A stretch of 64,000 bases of DNA from Sergeia podlipaevii (Eukaryota; Euglenozoa; Kinetoplastea; Trypanosomatida; Trypanosomatidae): assembly GCA_030849805.1 (NCBI GenBank), contig JASANZ010002267.1, positions 1-64,000 of the forward strand, written 5' to 3'. Within the stretch, counting starts at the first letter, position 1, and the number at the start of each line of letters is the position of its first letter. A program made the position numbers and the translations under genes. A model generated the notes under the pieces. That model saw nothing but the letters and a program-made list of their open reading frames with translations. It had not been told where the DNA came from and searched no databases. This document shows positions 38,001 through 48,136 of this stretch, one piece after another.

Positions 38001-38619
38001 CCTTCTCTCTACGTCGAAACAGCTCCTGTTGCTCCTTGGTGTACATGGAACTTTCAGTCTTGGCTGCATAGCCCCTCTTGCTGCCCACGCCAGCCGCCGA
38101 GCTGGTGCGCGAGGTGCCCGCGTGGGCGTGCCTACTGGCATTGCCCGCAGTAGCAGTTGCAGTCGCACCACCACTAGTGCCAGTATCACTCGTGGCATTG
38201 AACGTGCTGGTGGTGCTTGCGCTATGATTAGTGCTAGGGCTGCTGTTGCCGTTGTTGGTGTTGTTGAAGGAGGAATACGGATTGGTGCTTCGCCTGCTAC
38301 TGTACTGCTGCCGTGATGACATAGCAGTGCCGCTCCCAGGCTTGCGCATACTACTCGCTGTAAAGCCCAGTCCCGCCTTGAAGACCCGCAAGTTCGCATC
38401 ATACCGCTTCTTCTTCTCTTCTCCAGATAAAACCTCATACGCAATCCTCACTTCCCGAAATTTATCTGCGGCATTAGGGTCATCCAAGTTCTTATCCGGA
38501 TGATATCGCAACACCAAGGTCTTGTATGCACTGCGCACCTCCTCGCTTGAACTAAAATCGGGTATACATAAAATCTGATAAAGACGTTTAGAGTTCTCCA
38601 GCGGAACAGAAGAGCTCAT
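35026..38619 (-). CDS. large J-domain protein (DnaJ-like co-chaperone), 1197 aa
   Basis: A J-domain occupies about residues 10-78: LYQILCIPDFSSSEE, then LRYHPDKN with HPD at 40-42, then AYEVLSGEEKKKRYD. It would stimulate Hsp70 ATPase. A Ser/Thr/Gly-rich region, a charged coiled coil near residues 205-250 (many Arg, Glu and Gln), and a long disordered linker follow. A second charged helical section near 640-720 contains KHRQELRAKQERERQREVRE. A more ordered helical stretch runs to about 900, and the tail is Ser-rich. There are no zinc-finger or DnaJ C-terminal domains, so it is a type III J-protein. The open frame extends to 38676, but a pyrimidine tract and AG lie in that extension. ATG at 38619 (MSSSVPLENS) is the better start. 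The client is unknown. Confidence 0.88.
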   Translation of the reverse strand: MSSSVPLENSKRLYQILCIPDFSSSEEVRSAYKTLVLRYHPDKNLDDPNAADKFREVRIAYEVLSGEEKKKRYDANLRVFKAGLGFTASSMRKPGSGTAMSSRQQYSSRRSTNPYSSFNNTNNGNSSPSTNHSASTTSTFNATSDTGTSGGATATATAGNASRHAHAGTSRTSSAAGVGSKRGYAAKTESSMYTKEQQELFRRREKERHAELKRQREAERRAQREQEREALRKEQEKQESLLQQRWQQQQQQRAYAASLAAAGGSGAAGTRRRGASATPRAGSASPPPAQATATTTTTTAGAAAAAGDAPSSMSPTPSTTGDVAGGSSSNGNFSSGNPATATTSPPPPSAADRTPNVIKVGTPIRRSVSASLRTPRAMPRPGSTTGSSRPAGPTTTTTTAHVSGGYGQHNGTPRFDKRSSNGNALGTPAAAGVEESGDDWCESGVSPRPMDPSPSTLEVGEETEWAFDHHDNSSYSNHDTIASSSNGQSCNNTPPPPPAAPVLAAPPHLASQRHLRQSKQRTFSGSFGTSTSPRGGTRARSNLGGGAVPMPHISVVRGPSFLSATVVPNLGFSACGIGGGSASGPYTPRPGTSGPTQTGPSVGTTPLQPSSATTTSWTPRSTALSQDDQRLLEKHRQELRAKQERERQREVREAEQEKYVKRMARLKKVREAAAAAAASLSLEEQLRFAEADELSEREQFIEKEEVLARRRLLRSFWQVAGDLLFEGPLKETEACEAAARRKIVEKATVARGMLLCTIREQSDRCYVGAFERRGRKHLMGREASDAYHASKLRRGKIMLCERETALRGRLCAEASDTFCSLYATAGPQSLARMQLLKTEAQGRQDLYCAYRIARVAASRMTSSRRSASPDATLLSGAPQSAVGVSPELLGVSPWEEQYLSSSKRLSSSLASGAGMSSMTVATQPSSITTPHSTLASTNVTAVNTPTTSPASSATSKALHRTLKGLLHAEAASRVAIAAGYDRALTDALKSRAQGVHILYREEKAVAVTLATHSVNAELAVVNAELARMKQLLYRMQQRQQQQIEETGSSASAQHQGSRESSPVKSISSSVTALSRASASVSGAAVQRMCRRRESSASLGFHPPLVNVTCVPESEMDAKKGRSEGKGEEEEGRSNDIAGVAHDLNALETGLATCSLSSIKKGVSNFATEAGLSTRHNSTEGTTGSGERNDSVRSLSES

Positions 38620-38623
38620 AGAT

Positions 38624-38645
38624 CTTATTTTAAGATAAAAAAAAA
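38624..38645 (-). promoter_or_regulatory. predicted trans-splice acceptor for the J-protein gene
   Basis: On the sense strand nine T (38645-38637) lead to ATCTTAAAATAAG, with AG at 38625-38624, 4 nt before the ATG at 38619. An upstream in-frame ATG at 38676 would be removed by splicing here. Confidence 0.5.
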
Positions 38646-39098
38646 TGTGTGATAAAAAGTAAAAGCAATATATCAAACTAACGTTCGTGGTTCTTGTTAC
38701 TCTCGTTTCACAACGAATACAATATGAGAAACAAAGAAAAAGAAAAAAAAGAAGAAGGGGGAAGAGGAAATATATATATATATATATACAAAACCTTGAT
38801 CAACAATTGTTGTTCTTTTGCTTGTTTGTTTGTTTTTCAGAAATAATAAACAGGGGGGATGTATATATAGGTCAGGTACTTGAAAAGAAGAACAAGGACT
38901 TAGTGTGAAGTGATGATAAAAAAAAAAAAGTAAGAAAGAAAGAAATCTTAAAAAAAAAACACAAGAAATTGAAAGCAAAAAGAGACACACTCTAAGTTGA
39001 GAAGATGTCAACTAACGCCGAAGAAAAAAGAGAGAAATATAATGGTTCGGAAATGCTGAAAACTGCTTAAAAGTTGCTTTATGTAAGTGCGCACGCGT

Positions 39099-39100
<2 letters not shown>

Positions 39101-39139
<39 letters not shown>
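39101..39139. repeat. (GT)n then (ATGT)n microsatellite
   Basis: Fifteen GT dinucleotides followed by ATGT units. Confidence 0.95.
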
Positions 39140-42100
39140 GTAAACGTCTACTTTCACTTATCTAGGTTCCCACTCTCCTCTCACAACAACAACTAATGAT
39201 AAAAGATGTTTAAAAAAAATTGTGATATATGCTAAGTGAAGACACAGTATTCTCTCCCTCTCCCTTCGTATATGAATACGCAGAAAACAATAACAGAATA
39301 CCCAGCCTTCCTTTTAATAATAATAATAATAAATGCTGATCAGTTGCGCTTTGGGAACACGTGTTGCGTGTGTGGGAAGAATAAATAAGCGCACCTAGCA
39401 GCACCCTATTCGCCATACAACGGATGAAAGATAATTATTTTTTTTCGATTAAGAAAAAAAAAAAGCACAGAGAAAGAGAAGTAGATGTTTATAAACATAT
39501 AGAGTAGAAAAAGTACATCCAATGAAACAATATTGCAGCTTCAAAAATTGAGGGTATCTACCAAAGTAATAAAACCCCCCAAAAAAAACCGCCATAAAAA
39601 AAAAGCAGTCCTCTCGCTCAGCTGAAAGCAGGTACCGCTCTTGAGAGAAAGCACAGTTGGCGAAGGAGCGTCTGGCACAAGCTCATGTGTGAGCATGTGT
39701 ATGTGTGTGCTTATAGCTTGCTCTGCTTATCATATCATTTCTTTGTTGTTGTTGTTGTTGGTGATGGTGAAGCTATTGTTTGAAAGGGTTTATTTGCTGA
39801 CTGAATAAATGAAAACATCGCTGGATATAGTTCAAGAATAAAGTAAATGATAATAATCAAAAGTTCACTCCTCACATAAAGATTCCACAGGCGGGCTCAA
39901 AACTATTATGCTGAAAAAAAAGTAGCCCTGCATAATGACAGTCGCCTCATGATGCTATTTAGCGCTTTCCCCTTTCTCAACTCTCAGTTCATCCTAACCC
40001 TCGTCCCTCTCCACCCCTTCACTTCATTGCCTCTTCCTCTTCAATAGCTCCTATGTGTGCGCCTCCGAGCCATATTGCGTCTCTTACATCTGTAAATACA
40101 CATATGTGTGTATGTGTGTGTTTTGAGTTTCTCTCAATGTCAGTGCCCCAAAGATGTACGTGAGCATGCACACACACACACACACACACATACACACCTC
40201 ATTATGCTCACAATGGCGCACACGGACACACGGGCACACACACACGTGCACAAACTTTTCTTTATATTCAATTTTTTTTTCTTTGCATCTCTCTCCCCCT
40301 CTCTCACTCAGATATACGCATATACACGCGCAAGGTGTCCTTTTGCATGTCTGCAAAAGAACAAGACACACACACAGAGAGAGAAAGAGAAGAAGAAAGA
40401 GGTGCATTTTATTGGTGCTACAATGAAAGGTCAATAATGCCTCCGCGATCTTTGGGAGAGAAAGAGGGGGGGGTCGCGACGTTTTCATTTTAAAATATTC
40501 TTTTCATGTTCATTGCCTTTTTTTATGACTGATCTCCTTATCGTTGTGAAAGGGGGAGGGAGAGGAAGGAAAAGAAGCAGTTTTCTCTACTAATAGTTTG
40601 AGTCTGCGGTAATGCATTATATAGATTGTTTGTTTTCAAAGCTGTGCACACCAAAAAGAAAAAGTATCTACGTACCATCGGAAAACACAGGTATTCCTTG
40701 TTCACTTACAAGTTTGTGTGTTAATTTTTTTTTTTCGTCGATGATTGCGGCTGGGAAAAAAAAGATAAAAGGAAAAAAAAAGCTGTGGAACTAGTAGTGA
40801 TACATATATACACGCGCGCGTGTGTGTGTACTTGTGTTTATGCTTTTGTTTCATGGTTGTGTTTTCATTAAAGGAAAAATATCAAATATTAAAAGTGATC
40901 GCACAACAGCAACAAACAAAAGATGAAGAAAAAACATTAATGCTGAATAGTGTGATTGGGCCCTTTGAACATTGTGGTACCAAAAATTATTTTTGTGAAC
41001 GTTTCTCTTTCCCTCTCTTTCCTTTCGATATCATGTCTCATCCTTTTAAAAACAATCTTTTCAACTACTTTCGCTTTTTGATTTTTCTTTGTTGTCGTTA
41101 ATTGCTTTCCTTCTCTTTCTCTCTCTCTGTGCATACTTTTTTATTTTCATTCCTGCAAGTGTCCACATCTACCAAAGGAAAATAAAAGGAAAAAAAAAAA
41201 CAAATATGTAAATAAATAGAGTGGAATATAGAGGAAAATGCGAATTGTAGAAGAAAAGAAAGACTTATAAAAAAAGAAAAGATGGGAAAGAATGGAAGGC
41301 CTCCCATCTCAGAAAAATCATCACAAATCACTTAAAAAAAAAAAAAAAAAACATCATGCATATAGGAAAAGAAAATAACAATAAATAGCTCGCCCGTGTT
41401 CATTTTGCTTCTCAAAACAAAGAGTAAAAAAAAAAAAAATATATACAAAAGTGCGTGCATCTACAGGAGTGTCAGTCACGGATATATGCTTGCAAAAAGG
41501 TAAATAAGTAAAATCACCTAAGTACATTCTTGTTGCCCATTGCAAATATATCATTGTAAAAATAAAAAAAGTGAGAAACTCCCCGCCAACGCTTTCCCTA
41601 AATTATTTTCACTTGTGTGCTTTGTGTTTAACTTCCACCACTCTGTTCTCTTTGCGCCACTCTCGTCTTTTCCCCAACCACTGGCAAATCTAAAACACAA
41701 ACTTTTTCTTAGATAATAATCATAACAATAATAATAATGAACAGATGAAAAAAAAAAATCACAAAAAAAAAATACAAAATGCAGCAACAAACTTGAGCTA
41801 AATAAAAACAAAGCAGTAGGGGGTGGGGGGGAGGGAGGAAACGAGTTAAGAATGCTAGCCAGTAAATCACCTCCTCTCTCGTAAAAAGCCCCTATGTAGC
41901 AAGACATGAAGATAAAGCGCGCACACACATATACATACATACATACACATATGTATTATGAAGCCATTTTTTCAGAGATACTCATGGGTATGTATGTGAG
42001 GATCGTTCTTGTTGGTGTTGTTATTTTTCCCCCCTTTTTCACCCTTCTTTCCTCCTTTGGTATTGACACTTGTAAAAATATAGACATACATATACATATA

Positions 42101-43650
42101 TTCAAAGAAGCGGCTTTATTTTCTTTTTCCTTAAAAGTGTGTGTGTGTGTGTGTGTGGTGTATACATATCAATAAAAGAAAAATAGGAGGTAAAGAAAGA
42201 TTACCCACATTCATTTCATCAAAGCTTGAATGTATTTATTTTTTTACTTTTTCTTCACAAAGCATCCCTCTTAGTAAGGTCTCCTTCTCTCTCTTTCTCT
42301 CTCTCTTAGATAACAATGAAAAAAAAGGAAAAAAATATACAGTGAGCCGAAACAAAAAGCAATCAAAAAGAAACATATAATTTTTCAAAAAAAAAAATTA
42401 AAATACAAAAAACGTAGAGGAAAAGACCAAAGTAAATTATAAAAACACACAAAATTGAAGGCCTTCCTTTTTGTTTGTTTTGTCGTCACACAATAAAAAT
42501 GATTTGTGCTGGTGTTATTCATGCAAAGCCCCTCTTTTTGTCCTAAAGAAAGGCAGCAAAAAAAAAAAAGAAAGAAAAGAAAAAGCGCACTTCGTATCTA
42601 CATGAAGGTTTCAGGGGTTATATATAAATACTGAGGAAACATCACAATAAAAATAAGAAAAATAAAGAAAAAAAGTAAGAAAAAAAAAACTGGAAAAAAG
42701 GGGAGGTAAGCAGAGGATGAAACCAGCAAGACCACTTTTTTTCTTTCTCTGACGTGGTAAGGGGTAGACGATATCTGTACACACATACACACACGCCTAG
42801 GTATGCAGGTCTAGTAACTGATGCTTTTTCCTCTCTTCAATAGTCTCCCTTTTTAAAAAAAAACACACAAAAAAAAAATGCTTCCTTCCCTCTGCATTGC
42901 GACATTCATATATGAGTGCTCTTGCTTGCTTCTTTACAAATAAGTAAAAAAAATGCTTTAAAGGAGTGGGACAAACAACAGAGGAGAGTGAAGGATTTTG
43001 GAAGAAGAAAAAAAAAATGAAAACATGTAGACATGCCTTGATAGCCCAAAAAGATTTCGCTCATGGTTCAACACCCAAAAAAAAAAAAGCACACACACAT
43101 AGTAAATAAATATAATAAAAAAAACATACGGAAAAGAAAAAAAAAGGAAGGGGAGGGAGAAAAGCAAGAAAGAAAAATGAAACAGTCTTTGCCTCAACAT
43201 ATATACACAGCTGATTCATGGAGACAAAAAACAATCATCGTAAGAAAAAAAAAATGGAAAAAAAAAAGATAAGAATGTATACTGTCAGAAACAAATAAAC
43301 AGTAAGTTATGTAAATATCGTGCAGGGTCACCGTAGCAAGTCATCCGCCCTTTACATGTTCTCCCCTTTTTTGCTTTTTCATTTCTTCTCTGTTCATTTC
43401 GCCTTCACTCAGCTCAATGCAACAAGGAGAGAAAGAAAGAAAGAAGGAAAGAAATCGCTTTCATGCTTCGACTGTCCGCACACATAAGCATACTACACAC
43501 ACATACATCTTCACTCCCTTTCTAATGTCTCACCCTGGCCTCTCTCTGTGAATTCCTTTCGTTGAGATAAAGCTGCTTTTCTTCCTTTTTATTTTTTCGT
43601 ACTCTACTTTCTTCTTGGCTCCCAGTCTCTCCCTTCACAGTTGGGATCAC

Positions 43651-43792
43651 CTAGTATCCAGTATACACAGGCTGCTGTTGCTGCTGACGGCGGCCACTAC
43701 CTGCACCACCACCGCCACCGCCGCGGTTCTTGCGATTCCCACCAGTGCCACCACGATTTCCTCCCTTCGCTCCAGTGTAGTTGTTCATGTTC

Positions 43793-43833
<41 letters not shown>

Positions 43834-46194
43834 CTGTGGGGCTGTGGTGGTGAGTGAGGGCATCGAGGGTGACTGTAAGAAGGGACTCTGAGCCCCAGTT
43901 GCAGTTCCTGGCTGCATGTATGCGTTGGGAGTACCGAAGGCGGGCTGGCCTTGCTGCTGCTGCTGCTGCTGTGGTGTCTGAAGAGTACCCTGTGGCGGAG
44001 TGTTGTATCCCCCATTCACAAAAAACTGACTAGCGTTTTGTTGCTGCTGCTGCTGCTGCTGAGGGTCCATGTTGCCTCCGGGAAAGCCGAGAGCAGCCTG
44101 CGGGGGTGTCGTCGGGTACTGTTGCGGAAAGAAATGCGGATTGAACCCCCCGTAAGCGGCAGGTGCTGCTGCAGCGGCGGCGGCGGCTCCCATCTGCATA
44201 AACGCACTCTGCATAGCGGCCATGTAAGGATTCTGTTGCTGGTACTGCTGGTACTGCTGCTGGTAGTGTTGGTAAGCGGCAAGTTGCTGCTGTTGTTGCT
44301 GCATGAGCTGCTGCTGCTGTTGCTGCATGTTCATGTTGCCGCCCATGTGCTGCTGGTTTGTATAGCTGTTGTTGACGTTGCTGGTCATGTTCTGCTGCTG
44401 CTGCGGCGGCGGCGGCGGCGGTGGAAGCGGTGGCTGTTGTTGCTGATTATTACTATTCTGGAAGTTGCCGTTGCGAGCACCACCACGACCGTTTCCACCG
44501 CGTCCACCGCGGCCGCCTCCACGAGCATTGCCCCTATTGCCGTGCTGCTGCTGCTGCTGTTGACTGTAAGAGTTGCCGCTATGGTGATGGGGGTTGCCAC
44601 TAGTATTACCAGCTGAGCCGCCGTACTCCGGGCTGGTCACATCAATGCCTTGGCCAAGAAGCTGCTCATTGGTGAGCACGCGGAGCGCCTCCATCTTGCG
44701 AAGGATGTGGCGACCATACACGGACTGGTTCACTATCAGCACATGCGGCAGAATCAACTCACCAATACGCTTGCGCTGCTCTTCAGAAGCAGACTCCAAC
44801 AGTCGCTGTACCACATAGTTGGCATACGTGTCCTGCATCATGTGAACGAGGTAGTTCCCGCGCTGGCTCTCACCAAGTGGAGTGGTGAGTTGAGCAATGA
44901 TGGCTGCGCGCTCCTCTTCAGTCGCTGTGGACACCACTTTCTCTGCTACATTGCTCGCGAACTTGCTACAAGACATGGCGTATAGGTGCTGAGTCAGCTC
45001 TGCTACGAAGCGGTGGCGAAGGTCCTCTGGGGCATTCAGCATGCCATGCTGAACCACGTAGTTACCATACTGATGAATAGTGAACTCACTGATACGTGAA
45101 ATGACCGCCTCGAGCAGCGGGCGGATGTTCACACCCTCCACGTCGTGGCAGCTCTCGAACGTCCGCTGCAGGACACGACAACCATAGGAGTGGCACGCAA
45201 GCTCCGACAGCTTTGGCAAGAAAGCATCCACAATAAACTGGCACTGCCCAGGGCACACTTCAATGACCTTCTGGATAACGTGATTGGCGTTCTGGTTAAA
45301 GACGCAGTCCGGGACGGTGCCATCGAGCTCGTGAATAATGGTGCTCCGATCGGCCTCGGACATGTTCTCAAGCGCCTTCTGCATCACACGACAGCCGTAC
45401 GCGTGGAGGGAATAGCGTTGCAGGTTGCCGCGGACCTTCTCGGTGAGCTTCAACATCATGTTAGCACTGCGCACCGCCTCCCCAACCTCTCCGTCTGCCT
45501 TCTCCGCCTTTGGGATCGTGTCAAAGAGCTTCTGCATCACGTAATTTCCGAAGACATCAGTAGTGAGGTCCTCAAAATCCTCAATAATGTCGTTGAAAAT
45601 AAACACCACATTCTGCGGCTTCTCCAGCAGTCTCTGCACTAGTCGGCTGCCGTCCTGATCCTTGCTGAACTCAATGATATGTCCAGCTATCTGAGCATAA
45701 TCCCACTCAGGGCGGTAAGCATCGATGTACTCGCGCAGCTTCGTTTTGGGGGCGGCCACCGTGCCATCCTGGATAGTGCTGCCATCGGCGACAACGGCCT
45801 CGTCATTGTTCTGTTGAGTCACAGTGGTAGAAGATGGTGCAGCACCGATGGCCTCTTCCTTGTGAACCATGCGCCGCCTTGTGAGGGGAGGAAGCATGCG
45901 CGGATCGCGCGGGGTCTTTGAGTAGTAGAGCTGATGATACTCCTCAGTGTAGCGGTACTCCTCATCGGGCTCCACCTCGTCCATGAGACAGAGGGTACCG
46001 TCGCCACCAATGATAGTAAGCACCATCGGTGCCGTCTCAGCACGCTTCACATCACGCGGATGCACTGCGAGAAGTTCATTCTCGGTGGCTTGAGTGTTGT
46101 GGCCAAAGATATTGTCGTCGTCAGTTGCTGCCCAATCGAGATTCTCAAAGTCGACGTTGTTGCCGGATGTCTCCCAGCTAGTTGAATCCGCCAT
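43651..46194 (-). CDS. Pumilio/PUF-family RNA-binding protein
   Basis: This 847-residue protein has a full eight-repeat Pumilio domain (about residues 165-505). The RNA-contact triplets in repeat order are Ser-Arg-Gln (DGSRLVQ, S183), Asn-Tyr-Gln (FGNYVMQ), Cys-Arg-Gln (YGCRVMQ), Asn-His-Gln (NANHVIQ), Cys-Arg-Gln (YGCRVLQ), Asn-Tyr-Gln (YGNYVVQ), Ser-Asn-Glu (FASNVAE) and Asn-Tyr-Gln (YANYVVQ, N459). By the established PUF code these read 5'-UGUAUAUA-3', the human PUM1/2 element. The C-terminal ~330 residues are low complexity: an RG-rich patch (RGGGRGGRGGNGRGG), then Pro- and Gln-runs and another Gly/Arg-rich tail. The start ATG at 46194 (MADSTSWETS) is preferred over a Met ten codons upstream because its surroundings look coding. 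It likely binds mRNA 3' UTRs to control stability or translation. The PUF type is certain; the exact orthologue among the many trypanosomatid PUFs is not. Confidence 0.93.
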
Positions 46195-47109
46195 CGTGAT
46201 TTGACCGGCAATTGAGTATAACAAAGCAACAACAACAATAAATAAATAAATAACAAGCAGGTGTGCGTTGAAGCAATAGCAGTAGTAAAGAAGAAGAAGA
46301 AAAAAAAAAGTTCAGAAGTGAGGGAGGAAGGGAGATATGTGTTTGCCGTAGTAAGAAGAAAAGAAAAGAATGAAAAAAAGACGGCGAAAGAGTGGGGAGG
46401 GAGGAAAAGAAAAAGGTCACAGTGTTCAGCTTCTTTTTTTTCTTTTCCTTTCTTTTCGTTAATACTGTTTCCCTAGTGAATACAAGTTCTTCACACACAC
46501 ACACACACCCTCTCAATCTCTTCGTATGTATCTTCTCTCTAAATCTTTTTTTCTCGCTTTGTTGCTGTTTTCTTTCAAACGAGAACTATCTACTTGAAAT
46601 GCTGACTCAGCTCTACCGTATTGGTAAAAAAAAAAAAAAAATGGCAAAGAAAAACACACGCTTTTCGTGATTATCTCCCTAACAACAACAACAACAGGAT
46701 GTAGGCACACAGAATCTGCTCAGTCAAACCGCTTTGACAACAACAACAACAATAAAGAAGAAGAAGAAGAAGATCCGCTCCAGTATAACAGATGCGTAGA
46801 AGCGCAAATAAATAATAATAATAATAAATAATAATTATAAAGATATCTCTTGTCGCCGTGCCTCCGCAATAGCTAGGAAGGCGCTATACAAGTGAAATGG
46901 GTAAAACGAATCTCACAGTGTTTCTATATATATATATAGGTGCTAAAACGTAAATATTTGAAACAGAAAAAGAGAAAAAAAAAAGAGTTATAAAAAAAAC
47001 GTAGAAAATAAGATCAACTAATGGAGGCATCACCGTATTGTTTATCTCTCTATAAAATGCAGAAAGTATAATCATTCATGAGCTGAAGATGTAATGAAAC
47101 AACAGCTCG

Positions 47110-47112
<3 letters not shown>

Positions 47113-47150
<38 letters not shown>
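47113..47150. repeat. (TG)n microsatellite
   Basis: Nineteen TG dinucleotides. Confidence 0.96.
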
Positions 47151-47151
<1 letters not shown>

Positions 47152-47783
47152 ATCCGTCAGCCGTATTGGCATGCTGCAGCATCAAAGAATGCTATAACAT
47201 TGATGTCATCTTACATTTTTTTGTAGTATCTCTCCTCTCTTGGTAAGATATGATCTAATATATTCCGCTAGTAAACAATATCTAATAGTAAAAAAGAAAC
47301 CTTCTCTCGTTTCAGCCGTCCTATTCTCCGTCGCAACTTTCTTTCTTTTCCTTTCTCAAATATACAAGAGATGAGTACACAAGAGAATGTCACTCTCAAG
47401 TCCATCTGCATGCATGTAGGCACACTAAACGAGAAGGGGGGGGGATATTAAAGAGCTGATAGCGTTTATATTTTCTTCACATTGCTCCCTCTCTCTCTCT
47501 CTCTCTCTCTTCTCATTCTTTCTTTCTTTTTCTTTTAGCACATTTGGTTTCAAGATTTTTTTTCTCACACAAACATTTTGCCTCTCACGCAAGCTTCTGA
47601 GAAACAAAAAAAAAAAAAAAAAAAAAAAGTGTCACTCAGTTTTTTTTTTTGTCTTTGAGCCCACCCTAGACTGAGCTGAAAAGCTGCGCGAACACACAGC
47701 ACTTGAAGACATAGACGCAATGTATGTCATATTAATATAACGTCACAGGGGTAAACTATTGCATATATATATGCATGTATATA

Positions 47784-47824
47784 TAATAATAATAATAATA
47801 ATAATATTAATAATAATAATAATA
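47784..47824. repeat. (TAA)n microsatellite
   Basis: About 13 TAA/AAT trinucleotides with one ATT interruption near the middle. Confidence 0.92.
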
Positions 47825-48136
47825 AAGTAAAAAATGTGCTCTTTTTAATACAATTTTTAATATATATATAGAAATCTATTACAGCAGAAAGCGAGAATGC
47901 TGGTGAGTGACACAGTAAATAAATAAACATATATATATTAGTTATGGTTATATCTAGATAGACACATACGTATATATATTTATATATTTATATATAAAAG
48001 AAAAAAAAGTGAAAGGTACAATATCCGCTCTAGTACAATTGCAATTGTTATAACATGCTAGCTTGTATTATTATTATTACGATTATTATTATTTTTCACA
48101 TTTCTCTGCCTCTCCCTATCCCTTTCTCGTCTTTCC

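Larger units (their letters stand above)
38620..43650. other. 5.0 kb span with no supported gene
   Basis: No credible protein or RNA gene is seen. It contains many A-runs, a GT repeat at 39101-39130, AAT repeats, CA repeats near 40170-40200, GT repeats near 40817-40828 and 42137-42157, and CT-rich islands at about 39960-40060 and 43340-43640. The second island lies directly beyond the PUF stop codon. Three sense-strand UGUAUAUA elements occur (38783, 40805 and 41440 on the forward strand). Several frames translate to Phe/Ser/Lys-rich low complexity. Confidence 0.65.
46195..48136. other. intergenic region between PUF and the 1066-residue gene
   Basis: No gene is seen in about 1.9 kb. It contains GAA repeats near 46755-46773, AAT repeats, a TG microsatellite at 47113-47150, CT repeats near 47489-47510, a long A-run near 47606-47628, and an AAT array at 47784-47824. 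A CT-rich patch runs to the stop codon of the 1066-residue gene. Confidence 0.7.
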
